Positions 6,662 through 14,608 are shown, counted from the stretch's first letter. The stretch is 16,290 nt of DNA from Firmicutes bacterium UBA5389 (GCA_002409965.1 DHON01000111.1:1-16290); one strand, 5' to 3'. Notes: generated from the sequence alone by a model not told the origin. A program made the numbers and translations.

Positions 6662-8197
6662 CTACGTCCAGACCTCGTCGATGATCAAGGCGACGAGTTC
6701 CGACTGTCTCACCAGAGCGGAACGATCAACAGCAAGTGTCCCATGCGCCCACTTCGCGAAGAAGGCTTCGAAGGCATACTTGCCATCAATCCACTCGGAA
6801 GCCAAGGCCAAGTTATTCCGCCCAACAACACTCATCTTAGCCGCAACAGCAGGCTTGGCCACATCCTTAAGGAATTTTGTAAGTGACTGATCACCGCAAT
6901 CTTCGCCGAGAGATTCATAGTATTCGCGAGCCACGATTTCCATCAGCAAGCGAAGCGAGAACCCCAAAATGGGAAGGAGATAGGCAAACTCTTCCGGACG
7001 CCTAACATATTGCTCATCAATCCAGTCTATGCCTCGATATATGTCGTTCGATTTAGGACCTTTCGGCCGAAGCGTATGACCGAACATCCTCTTGTCGGCA
7101 CTGCGGGTCACGGGTTTCCGGCGAATTGTGCCACCAGCAGACATCACGCCTGATTTGCAACCGCCGGAGACCGTCTCACCAGAACTGTTAATGTCAGCCT
7201 GCCACTCGCCGGTATTATCTGCGACCACCGGAAGATGAGCCTCATTGAAGACATTTGGCAGCGTTGATTTGTTGCTCACAGATGCGTTGGGACCGGGTTC
7301 TTCGGCATCGGTGCCAATACGGCTGTTGCAATACTCTTCTTGCGTTTCTCCGCGGTCGACATCTGAAGCCATATCCAGAGGAAGTCTAATCCGACTTAGG
7401 CTATCAGGCTCAACGCGTTCGGCAGCTGACTCCACAAGCTGCACTCGGGCTTCCTTGGAATAAATGGGACCAACACCACCTTCTCTGACCGCCTTCAGCA
7501 CGTCGAGAAGAAGGGCGTCATGTCCGCCCAAATAACATGCGGCACTTCCGTCCACTTTAATACCAAGCATCTGCCTAACCTCTGGTGTAGAGATAAGCCT
7601 CCCGAGGTTGGTAGCAGGGATGGCAGCGGCTACATACCAGAGCTCACCTTGCCCGTATTGGTCACGTAGATGATCGATCAGAGATAGCGCACGTGCAGAC
7701 TGCGAATTGCCCTCTTGCGAGAAGCGTGCCGTTTGCGCCGAATTCCACTTCACAGTTCCAACGCCGCCGCTTTCGCCACCATGGCGAAGCATGAGGAGTC
7801 TTCGTATTTCTTCTTCGTCATCACATACATAGCACTCGATATTTCGATGGCTCTGCATGGCGCCAGATAGCTCCGCAAAGAACGGAGCCAGATTGTTAAA
7901 ACCAGACGGAATGCGGTCTGTATGCAGGGATAGCTTGATGGCAGTTACGCGGCGGTTCCCTTCGCGAACGAGGAAGGCCTTCGTTCCGTCTATCGGAGTT
8001 ACAACAAGCAGCTCGGAGACATTCAGACCGTGCTCGACAATATCCCGTGCAAGGTTCAGAATTTTGTTCCCAGAAGCTAGAGACTGGTCTTTGAGTATCG
8101 AGAAAAGCGCATCGTCCTCGGTAGATACTGCCTCAAATCGCGGATTCTCCTCGTCAACGATAAGGTCATCAACGTCTATTATCTGGCGCTCTTTCAT
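6662..8197 (-). CDS. ParB/Srx-fold protein, operon partner of the ATPase-TOPRIM nuclease
   Basis: A 511-residue protein with an N-terminal ParB/sulfiredoxin domain. IIDVDDLIVDEENPRF (to residue 21) matches the first ParB strand and NPR turn. EHGLNVSELLVV near 55-66 corresponds to the qPl-V strand, and FLVREGNRRVTAIKL at 75-89 replaces the canonical GERRxRA box. A segment near 125-150 (LRHGGESGGVGTVKW) resembles the RHxGexGxG...W feature of phage/defence ParB-like proteins. The rest, including a low-complexity acidic and serine-rich region (about residues 270-350), is unrecognised. Such domains bind or cut DNA or hydrolyse CTP; which applies here is unknown. ATG start with AGGG about 11 bases upstream. 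It lies upstream of and coupled to the ATPase-TOPRIM gene, so it likely acts with it. No ParA partner is seen, arguing against chromosome or plasmid partition. Confidence 0.75.
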   Translation of the reverse strand: MKERQIIDVDDLIVDEENPRFEAVSTEDDALFSILKDQSLASGNKILNLARDIVEHGLNVSELLVVTPIDGTKAFLVREGNRRVTAIKLSLHTDRIPSGFNNLAPFFAELSGAMQSHRNIECYVCDDEEEIRRLLMLRHGGESGGVGTVKWNSAQTARFSQEGNSQSARALSLIDHLRDQYGQGELWYVAAAIPATNLGRLISTPEVRQMLGIKVDGSAACYLGGHDALLLDVLKAVREGGVGPIYSKEARVQLVESAAERVEPDSLSRIRLPLDMASDVDRGETQEEYCNSRIGTDAEEPGPNASVSNKSTLPNVFNEAHLPVVADNTGEWQADINSSGETVSGGCKSGVMSAGGTIRRKPVTRSADKRMFGHTLRPKGPKSNDIYRGIDWIDEQYVRRPEEFAYLLPILGFSLRLLMEIVAREYYESLGEDCGDQSLTKFLKDVAKPAVAAKMSVVGRNNLALASEWIDGKYAFEAFFAKWAHGTLAVDRSALVRQSELVALIIDEVWT

Positions 8198-8222
8198 GGC
8201 TCAGCACCCTGCCCCTCACACA

Positions 8223-8269
8223 AGTATTAACCTCATCCCGGGCAACAACGGAAAACTTGGATTAATACT
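8223..8269. promoter_or_regulatory. AGTATTAA inverted repeat upstream of the ParB-like gene
   Basis: AGTATTAA at 8223-8230 recurs inverted as TTAATACT at 8262-8269, centres 39 bp apart (nearly four helical turns), ending 26 bases before the start codon at 8197. The arrangement suits two operator half-sites or two protein-bound sites controlling the operon. With 8-bp arms and a 31-bp spacer a stable RNA hairpin is less likely. Confidence 0.4.
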
Positions 8270-8429
8270 CCTATGCTGCTTACCCCCATTTCATTACGAT
8301 ACCGCATCGGACTCCCAGAACCTAGGTATCACTAGTTCTCGCGCCCACGCAGCATCAGAGATGGCCGCAATACGCCTCAATGAACTCTTGGGACACATCG
8401 TCTTTCGGGTTCGCACGTGATTCCGCGAG

Positions 8430-8591
8430 TCAAACTTCGTTAAGCATACCCCTAGAGCCTCCACGTGCAGCCACCTCAGAGTCCGGCTCCTTCACAACGC
8501 TCTCGATCTCCACAGCGTAAGTTGCTCCAACCCTCTCCGACGGCGAGAACTCTCTCCCACACGACCCTTGGAAGCCACTGGGACGCCACAC
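8430..8591 (-). pseudogene. Short relic frame, possibly from a ParB-like protein
   Basis: A 53-codon minus-strand frame opens after a TAA at 8592 with GTG (WRPSGFQGS) and includes REFSPSERVGATYAVEIESV before a TGA at 8430-8432. The FSPSERV...A-E pattern recalls the helix that follows the ParB/Srx domain in some phage and plasmid ParB-like proteins, but the match is short. The same frame reads on for 24 more codons after the TGA. I take it as a decayed gene fragment; it could also be chance reading of a GC-rich stretch. Confidence 0.25.
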
Positions 8592-8614
8592 TTAGTCATG
8601 GCTGATTCGTTGCG

Positions 8615-9874
8615 CTAAAAGGGTACGCTATCGGAGCTTGCACAATCCCATGCACCTGCTGCGCTGGAATCACCTGCCCCATCATCTGTGGCAAGGATTC
8701 CCAGCAGGTCATCTACTCTGCCGAGAAGCTCATCGTATGTGAGCACCGTCACTCCATTGAGGCAGGCGCGAAAGTTCTCGAATGACCCCATCTTCGTCCT
8801 GTCTGTTTGAAGCTCATTTGTGTTCCCAAGCACAACAACGCAGCGGGGAGAGAAGGCCTCGACATTTCCGCCAGAGTTAACATAGATACTGTTAAATTCA
8901 TTAAGGAGGCTCTGCTTGTAGCTTAGCACCTGGGATATTGCCCCGGAGAACTCTTTGCTCATGCTATAGCTGTTACCGCGATATGGCTGGCCGAGCAGCT
9001 GAGTTTTTGGCGTCTTGATTTCCACGATTGCCAAGTTCTTCGTCATCTTATTCTCGTACAGGAAATCAGGGAGATTCCCGCCAGTCCCACTAAATGATTT
9101 GCCGCCCACATAAGCCTGATCGTCGTAAAGGGTACATGGGATAGAAAAGACTTGCGAGATAATCCAGGCATTTCTTTTGAAGAAATCCTGCCAATACTTC
9201 TCTGTCCCATTGCCTAGGTTCTCACGAAACTCATCACGCACGCGCTTTAGCCGCTCAACACTCAACGAGGCAGAGAGGGATTGGAGATTACTGTCCTCAA
9301 GGCCTTTCAGAATGTCACGGAGTTCATCCATTGACGTGCCTTGGGTCAATAGCTTGAATAGTTCCTGAATGAGCTCAAAGGTTTCGTTATCAGCAATCAT
9401 ATGAGCTGCCGCTGGATCTTTTCTCAGAAGGTCAAGCAGTGTACGGACTGCTTTGTCAAGGGCAACATACTTAGTTGTACCGTACGGGATGCTGCCTATA
9501 TCGCCTGCAGCAGCATAGAGTTTCGCCAAGCCGTCGAAAAGGTTCCTCGTTTCGGCTGAGTTGAGATGGAGTTTAAGCGCATCGCCGTTCTTTATTGTCT
9601 GTCTTCCTACGAAATCGGCACCACGGTCAAGCGGGAATTTTTCAGTGTTCTTGCCTCTTTTCTCATACACAAGGTCACCCTCAACATTGTTCACGGGGTT
9701 CGTCCTATTTGAGACAATCTTTGGCAGAAAACGCAATCGCACAAGAGTTGCCTGATCATTTAAAGTGATGGGAGAGACATTTGCCGATTGCGCAGAAGTT
9801 GATGTAACGGTAATGGCAGACGAATCGTCTATTGGCAGGTACCCAAAGGTGTGTAGAACCGGATTAGCATTCAC
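8615..9874 (-). CDS. sduA: Shedu defence nuclease SduA (DUF4263)
   Basis: A 419-residue protein matching Shedu, a single-gene anti-phage system whose C-terminal DUF4263 domain is a PD-(D/E)xK nuclease. The N-terminal half has the regulatory-domain pattern (LVRLRFLPKIVSN, GDLVYEKRGKN, then LKLHLNSAETRNLFDGLAKLY near residue 100). The nuclease shows EKYWQDFFKRNAW near 229, LPDFL with Asp270, and IVEIKTPKT with Glu285 and Lys287, followed by YSMSKEFSGAISQVLSYK, all typical. Active-site residues look intact. The start is GTG with GGAG 8 bases upstream. The frame stays open upstream of it to about 9966 without a start codon, and an ATG at about 9955 in another frame begins MKQYNYSLYELRVGL, so the N-terminus may have suffered a frameshift. 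It stands alone; Shedu needs no partner. Confidence 0.9.
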   Translation of the reverse strand: MNANPVLHTFGYLPIDDSSAITVTSTSAQSANVSPITLNDQATLVRLRFLPKIVSNRTNPVNNVEGDLVYEKRGKNTEKFPLDRGADFVGRQTIKNGDALKLHLNSAETRNLFDGLAKLYAAAGDIGSIPYGTTKYVALDKAVRTLLDLLRKDPAAAHMIADNETFELIQELFKLLTQGTSMDELRDILKGLEDSNLQSLSASLSVERLKRVRDEFRENLGNGTEKYWQDFFKRNAWIISQVFSIPCTLYDDQAYVGGKSFSGTGGNLPDFLYENKMTKNLAIVEIKTPKTQLLGQPYRGNSYSMSKEFSGAISQVLSYKQSLLNEFNSIYVNSGGNVEAFSPRCVVVLGNTNELQTDRTKMGSFENFRACLNGVTVLTYDELLGRVDDLLGILATDDGAGDSSAAGAWDCASSDSVPF

Positions 9875-9950
9875 GAGTTGGCTCCATCTTCCATCTCTCT
9901 TAGTCGCTAAAGCCCAACGCGAAGTTCGTAAAGAGAGTAATTGTACTGTT

Positions 9951-10139
9951 TCATTGTAGCTTTGAGCTATTCAGCCTAATACCTACGCAGGGGCAATGCG
10001 CACCATCCAGGCGGCCCTCTCCTACCCCAGCAGTCTGTGTTACAACCCAGAAAGCCCCGACCTTCTGCCTTAGCGGTGGCTCGAAGGTCCACTTCCGCGT
10101 GAGCTCTTCAACAGCCATGCCGGTAGTAACATCCGTCAA
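9951..10139 (-). CDS. Small hypothetical protein between the two DUF4263 genes
   Basis: A 62-codon frame from a TTG (or ATG 7 codons later) to a TGA. Its TGA overlaps an ATG (ATGA) that opens the short frame MKQYNYSLYELR in front of sduA, which looks like old translational coupling. Residues such as EELTRKWTFEPPLRQKVGAFWVV read like real protein, but I recognise no family. No good ribosome site is visible. It may be a remnant of a gene lost with the decay of the neighbouring DUF4263 copy. Confidence 0.3.
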   Translation of the reverse strand: MTDVTTGMAVEELTRKWTFEPPLRQKVGAFWVVTQTAGVGEGRLDGAHCPCVGIRLNSSKLQ

Positions 10140-10208
10140 TAACTCGTTACGCCTACCAACATGGCTTCATACAAAAAACCAGCACCGGATTGCCCGGAAC
10201 TACCTCCT

Positions 10209-11263
10209 CTATCTAGGAGCGTCATCTACTAAATCGGCCTCGTAGTCCTGCTGGGTAGTACTTGATAGGTAGCTCACCAGCGAGTCGCGCTGGGCAAGAA
10301 AATGGTCATAGGTTATCACCTTAATGCCAGAAAGCCCGCTGTTAAAACCCTGCAGCGCCTTGATTTTGTCATCATCCCAGTCGGCAGATCTACCAATAAC
10401 AATCGTTGCCTCAGGATGGTATGAAACGATATCCCTATGACCAAGGAGACCTTTGCCAGCAACCTCACCAACAACGTCAAGGTAACGGTGACACCGTCCA
10501 ATCGCCACGGAAACATCGCGGCTGAAGAAGTAGTCCCGGTGAGTACTGTCGTAAGGAACCACATCCATGTCAGGCCGCTTCAGCTCTATTATGTCACGAT
10601 CTCCAGCAGCTATACTTGGCATGAGCAAGTCCACCTGGTCCTGAGAAGAATTGTTTCTGACACTGTCGGTAACGACAAACTGGTTACCAAAAGCCCAAGG
10701 GTGCTGCTCGCACCAATTCTGATGGTTCTGCTCAGCCGAAATGCCCCCGTCAAACATCTCTCAGAGTTCCGACATAGCGGATTTCATCTCGGAAAGTCTC
10801 ACAGAATGCTGAAGCGCCTTCACCAGCTCCCTGTCAAGCTTACTGCCGGCAAGATGGCTAGCAACCTCCTTTGAGACAGAACGTTCAGTATTGCAGTAGC
10901 CACCGCCTCCGGGTCAAGTCTCTCGAGCGTCGAGGTGCCATCCGCGACGTGAATCGTAAGGTATTCCCCTATGCCACCCTCGTCAGATACAGTCTTTAGC
11001 CGAGGCAACTCGTCAAGAAGAAGCGACATAGCTTCTTCGTCGAGCGAGACGGACTTGTTCTCCACATCAACCCATCCAAAGGGCGGGCATGCTTTGGCGT
11101 AAGTCACAATCTTCAGCTTAAGCGCGGCGTGGTGGGAATGCTGGATGTTGAAAGGCGTGAGAGTGATCTTGGACTTGCTGGATTTATGAAGGATGGCTGA
11201 ATCACCAAACTCAACATTACCGCTGGAGGCAAGTTTCCTCGTATTGGTCTTGCTGAGAATTAA
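10209..11263 (-). pseudogene. Second DUF4263 (Shedu-like) gene, broken
   Basis: Three open pieces read as one protein. Piece one runs from at least 11263 (or an ATG at 11296, behind an in-frame TGA at 11264-11266) down to about 10873 (SILTPF-type start, then VTYAKACPPFGWVDVENKSV to AILNVLSQ). Piece two, in another frame, reads KEVASHLAGSKLD...MSEL. Piece three follows directly after an in-frame TGA (10761-10763): EMFDGGISAEQ to the stop at 10209. The last piece holds the nuclease core WCEQHPWAFGNQF, DQVDLLM and IIELKRP, with Asp, Glu and Lys of PD-(D/E)xK present, then DVSVAIGRCHRYLDVV. The frameshift lies in a CAAAGGAGG stretch at 10865-10876 and is explained by loss of one A. Two nonsense codons plus a frameshift indicate a dead gene. 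The C-terminal 182 residues could still be made from the ATG at 10757, but no ribosome site supports it. Confidence 0.75.
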
Positions 11264-11296
11264 TCAAATCAGAGCCTGCGGAGCAGGTATTCTCAT

Positions 11297-11897
11297 GAAT
11301 ACTGACAGCCTATCGAACCCATCGGTGAACCACCGGTTAAAAAAGGAGCTACACAACCATTGGCTCAAATATTACGCTGTGTATTATGTACATTATTATA
11401 AATTATATGCGTAACCGGTTGGACAGATTTCTGTCGGACGCATTGCTGGGACATCGTAGACTTCACGGTATTTCCCCAGATGAAGTCAAATTATGGAGCT
11501 GATACGGTAGACACGCGTACTCACAGCGAAGACGATGTTGAGGCAAACAGGCTTTCCCAGAGAGTTTAACCGTTCTCTCATCAAAGTAGTAGGCCTTGTT
11601 TCTCGTTACCCTCAGGGACCAAACGACTCGTAGAGATGCATAGGGGGCTTTCCCTATCCTGATTGCAATGAGAACGGAACAGTGGTGGGTGCGTCCGCTT
11701 TCCCAAACCCGTAACTATTTCTTGGTCAGAGCCGAATCCCTCCTGCGCTCAAGCGAGCAAGTCCGAGGTCATCGAGTACGCTCGGGCTCGCCATGCCGCA
11801 CTGCCCCTTCCTCGAATTCGCTTTTCTACGGCAACAATCGTGCAATGGGTGCGTGACACAAATTAGCCGCCCTTATGAGTGAGCTTGAGGACCATGT
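11297..11897. other. Gene-poor gap between defence island and polysaccharide genes
   Basis: About 600 bases without an assignable gene. 11360-11412 is markedly AT-rich and contains two TATAAT hexamers on the minus strand (11395-11400, 11402-11407), a possible promoter of the broken DUF4263 gene. A minus-strand frame from about 11717 to 11463 (84 codons, no start codon, including NKAYYFDERTVKL) reads like a gene relic of unknown family. A 6-bp hairpin (ATAGGG/CCCTAT, 11640-11657) has no T-run. Confidence 0.5.
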
Positions 11898-12938
11898 CTA
11901 TAAATTACTGATTACTCTAGGGAACCTCCTTTTTGTGCACTCTGCTTTTACCCCCTTATCCAGAAAGAGAGTGAGCAGTACTGCTCCCATGACCCTTATG
12001 CACGCAAGGAGCAAAGCAAATGCCTGTGGAAGACCAATCAATTCGCATGCTTTAGCGAGGAGCCACCAAGGAAAGCAATCAATTTCAACGTTATGAACGC
12101 ACAGTATTCGGAGGGTCTTTTGCCCCATTGATGAAAGAAGTCCCTCTGACGGAATCCTGCCCTCGAGTTTCCGACAGGCAAGGAGCACACAAATGGAACA
12201 GCAGGAGGAGCCTGCATAATCGATTACCAGTAACGGGTATGAGGATGAGACCATGTCGATATGGACATTAAAGAAGAGGCACACAGCCAGATAAGCCAGT
12301 GCACCGCAGAGGCAAATTGTCTTTGACCTACGTGATGCAGTCTGGAAATAACGGCTCTTCTTGCATTCATAACCAAGTGCAACGAAGAAGCTCGCAGACA
12401 GTCCCTCGATGATGGAGAACGGGAGAACGAGAAAGCAGTTTAAAACAAGGCCAAGGACACTAATCAATCCTCCCAGGATAATCGGGTGCCGAACTCCCTT
12501 GTAAACCTCAGCAAGAGCCAAGGCCCAAAACATAGCCAGCACAAACCACATGGGACCTATGGATGGCAACTGAGTGCCTGAAACCTGAGCATGGTAGCCG
12601 AGCCCGCAGACACCAGCTAAAACCCAATATCCTATTATCTGGGAAACGTCATACTCTCTTCCGCCAAAAGCATTCGATATCGCTCCATACAAGGAGGCGA
12701 GCACTATAGTGAGCCCCCATGAAATGACATAATATTTAAAATATTTTGCTTTTTTCGCAATGAATGTCCTAGGTGTCTGGAAATTCGAGCTGATAAAATA
12801 ACCGCTCACAATGAAAAATAGGGGCATGTGAAATGAATAAATCAGGTCATTGAGTGCCGAACTAACCTGGCTATGCCCAACGAGGACAGCCAGAATTCCG
12901 ATGCCTTTCGCGATATCGAAATAGACAATGCGATTCAT
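11898..12938 (-). CDS. Membrane acyltransferase (Acyl_transf_3, NolL/OafA-like)
   Basis: An integral membrane O-acyltransferase of about 346 residues, expected to add acetyl or a similar group to a sugar of the polysaccharide. The start MNRIVYFDIAKGIGILAVLVGHS is the family signature: a short amphipathic lead, the D-x-x-K-G-I-G motif and the catalytic-region histidine near residue 22. It is followed by SFHMPLFFIVSGYF and about ten hydrophobic segments. The start at 12938 is chosen because family members begin there; in-frame ATGs at 12971 and 13043 would add tails without similarity, and none has a good ribosome site. It lies 134 bases after the flippase gene in the same direction. The exact substrate cannot be read. 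Confidence 0.85.
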   Translation of the reverse strand: MNRIVYFDIAKGIGILAVLVGHSQVSSALNDLIYSFHMPLFFIVSGYFISSNFQTPRTFIAKKAKYFKYYVISWGLTIVLASLYGAISNAFGGREYDVSQIIGYWVLAGVCGLGYHAQVSGTQLPSIGPMWFVLAMFWALALAEVYKGVRHPIILGGLISVLGLVLNCFLVLPFSIIEGLSASFFVALGYECKKSRYFQTASRRSKTICLCGALAYLAVCLFFNVHIDMVSSSYPLLVIDYAGSSCCSICVLLACRKLEGRIPSEGLLSSMGQKTLRILCVHNVEIDCFPWWLLAKACELIGLPQAFALLLACIRVMGAVLLTLFLDKGVKAECTKRRFPRVISNL

Positions 12939-13072
12939 GGGAGATGCCTGATTCACTCGTGTTTTCCTCATACGTAAGCCAATTTGACAACTTCGAACTG
13001 CCCGGCCAACGCCGATCGAAGGCGAACTAGCCCATTGCAGCATGCAAGCGCATTGGCAGCCCCCTCGATGCG

Positions 13073-14410
13073 TTATTTGCCAATCCCCCCGTCAGACCGA
13101 CCAGCCGCAGCCATGCTCTTCAGGCGCTTCTTAATATAAATTGGATACACAACGGCCGATAACAGCATCGTGAGCACGGTCCCCAACAGCACTCCTGAGC
13201 TGTTGCCAATAGTAGACGCTAGAATAAATGAAAGCGGGATGTTAACGATTGCCTGCAACACTGCCACGGCAATCATCATCCGCATTATTGACATCCCATT
13301 GGAAACCTGTGAATAAATGGCATTCCAAGAATAGATTATGGCATAGATCAAATTGAGCCAAACCAGCCCAGCAGGCATGTCGAGCCTCTGACCCAGCCAG
13401 AGCGTTGTCAGCGGTTCAAACACGATAGTCAATATGGCGCAAGGGACTATCACAATCCACAGTAGCGTCTGCATCCGCCGAATTCCCCTGCGCACGCCAG
13501 TCACATCACCCGTTGCGCATTGGGCTGTCACCGAGGACCAATAGGGCGAAATAACAGCAACGTACAGGCTCACGGGAACCGTAAAAAGCTTCAGGGCGGT
13601 CGAATACGGTGTGACCGCAGCGGGACCGAAAATGTTAGACACAATTATGTTGTCTGTTGTTGAGAGGACGAGCGAAGCGATTTGGACGATAAAAAACTGA
13701 ATACCAAGCCCCGTAACGCTCAAAGCATCCTTTTTCGACACCATCGAGAACGATGGCGTCCAACCCCTGTTCTTCATGAAGAAGATAACGCTGAAGACGA
13801 GCTCGACAATCAGAGCAGACACGCCGTAGGCAACGGCAACAGCCATGAGCTTATCGCCGGAATATCCAGTTAGGAGAAGGACGCTTGCCAGCATAGCAGC
13901 TTGCTGAACAACGCCCATCAGATTAACCATGTGAGCTTGTTGCACCGCAAAAAAGAGGCTTTTGCATATGGAAAAGATAAAACCTATGCACATGAGCGCG
14001 TAACTGAGTTCGATGACCGCCCCAGCCCCACCGTACAAATCATCCGAAATGCCGAGGAGCGAATCCCAGTCAATGAACTGGAACACGACGAGGGATATAA
14101 TCATGACCCCAAGAACTACAAGCGCAAGCATAAAATATGCGCTCGAAATGAGCGATTTAATTGAGCTATCAGACTCTTTACGCGCTAGAGCAGCGCTGAG
14201 TTTGTTTCTGAGACCATTGCCAATGCCGATATCAAAGTAATTTACCCACGAAACAATGTTCAAAACCGTGGACCATATCCCATAGAGCCCAGTTCCCAGA
14301 TAGCCCAAAACAACCGGAACGTAGGCAAGGCTAAGAAGCATGCTGACCACGCGGTAGACAGCGAGAAGTCGACCATTACGCTTCAAGTTACTTTCAGAGT
14401 AATCTGGCAT
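13073..14410 (-). CDS. Polysaccharide flippase (Wzx-like, MOP superfamily)
   Basis: A 445-residue, strongly hydrophobic protein with about 12-14 predicted membrane helices. Wzx proteins move undecaprenyl-linked sugar repeat units from the inner to the outer face of the membrane. The N-terminal signature is visible: KRNGRLLAVYRVVSMLLSL, YLGTGLYGIWSTVLNIVSW and YFDIGIGNGLRNKLSAALA near residues 60-80, as in many Polysacc_synt/MatE-like flippases. The protein ends with a basic tail. The ATG at 14410 has AAAGGG about 13 bases upstream, a rather long spacing. It sits between the epimerase (198 bases upstream) and the acyltransferase. No polymerase (Wzy) or glycosyltransferase is in the window; they may lie beyond the right edge. 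Function is firm, substrate unknown. Confidence 0.9.
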   Translation of the reverse strand: MPDYSESNLKRNGRLLAVYRVVSMLLSLAYVPVVLGYLGTGLYGIWSTVLNIVSWVNYFDIGIGNGLRNKLSAALARKESDSSIKSLISSAYFMLALVVLGVMIISLVVFQFIDWDSLLGISDDLYGGAGAVIELSYALMCIGFIFSICKSLFFAVQQAHMVNLMGVVQQAAMLASVLLLTGYSGDKLMAVAVAYGVSALIVELVFSVIFFMKNRGWTPSFSMVSKKDALSVTGLGIQFFIVQIASLVLSTTDNIIVSNIFGPAAVTPYSTALKLFTVPVSLYVAVISPYWSSVTAQCATGDVTGVRRGIRRMQTLLWIVIVPCAILTIVFEPLTTLWLGQRLDMPAGLVWLNLIYAIIYSWNAIYSQVSNGMSIMRMMIAVAVLQAIVNIPLSFILASTIGNSSGVLLGTVLTMLLSAVVYPIYIKKRLKSMAAAGRSDGGIGK

Positions 14411-14608
14411 GAAGTATATGACCCTTTCGAATTAAAAGTTCTAAAAAACGCTACAAGTGGCTGGGAGTCGCCAACAGTTCTCTCATTAACAAGTTTGGCT
14501 CCAACGATGTGATGCAGAACGAGGTACGTAAGCATCTCCAACAAGTCTCTTCAAATTCCAGCTCTACAGTTATCGCTTATGCACCTTACGGAGCGCCAAA
14601 GAGCAACG
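14411..14608. other. 198-base spacer between the epimerase and flippase genes
   Basis: No gene is seen. A short T-run on the minus strand (GCGTTTTTTAG near 14440) follows a weak 4-bp stem (TGGC/GCCA), too weak to call a terminator. It is long compared with the 2-base spacing further upstream in the same operon, so an internal promoter or a lost gene is possible. Confidence 0.3.

Larger units (their letters stand above)
8198..8614. other. Intergenic region between SduA and the ParB-like gene, with gene relics
   Basis: This 417-base stretch holds no intact gene. It contains the long-spaced inverted repeat at 8223-8269, a broken frame at 8430-8591, and a 34-codon minus-strand frame starting ATG near 8403 (MCPKSSLRRIAAISDAAW) with no clear ribosome site. 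It probably also carries the promoter of the ParB-like operon; I see no strong -10/-35 pair. Confidence 0.5.

Noticed and set aside
6164..6886. 240-codon plus-strand frame
   Set aside because: Antisense to the ATPase-TOPRIM gene and the end of the ParB-like gene, both with clear motifs.
6662..8197. Chromosome or plasmid partition ParB
   Set aside because: No ParA, no parS-like site recognised, a variant EGNRR box, and a defence-type neighbourhood.
7857..8420. 187-codon plus-strand frame
   Set aside because: Antisense to the start of the ParB-like gene; composition typical of a shadow frame.
11640..11657. ATAGGG/CCCTAT hairpin as a terminator
   Set aside because: Short stem and no T-run on either strand.
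14411..14470. Terminator between epimerase and flippase genes (T-run near 14440)
   Set aside because: The stem before the T-run is only 4 bp, and the genes on both sides look like one operon.
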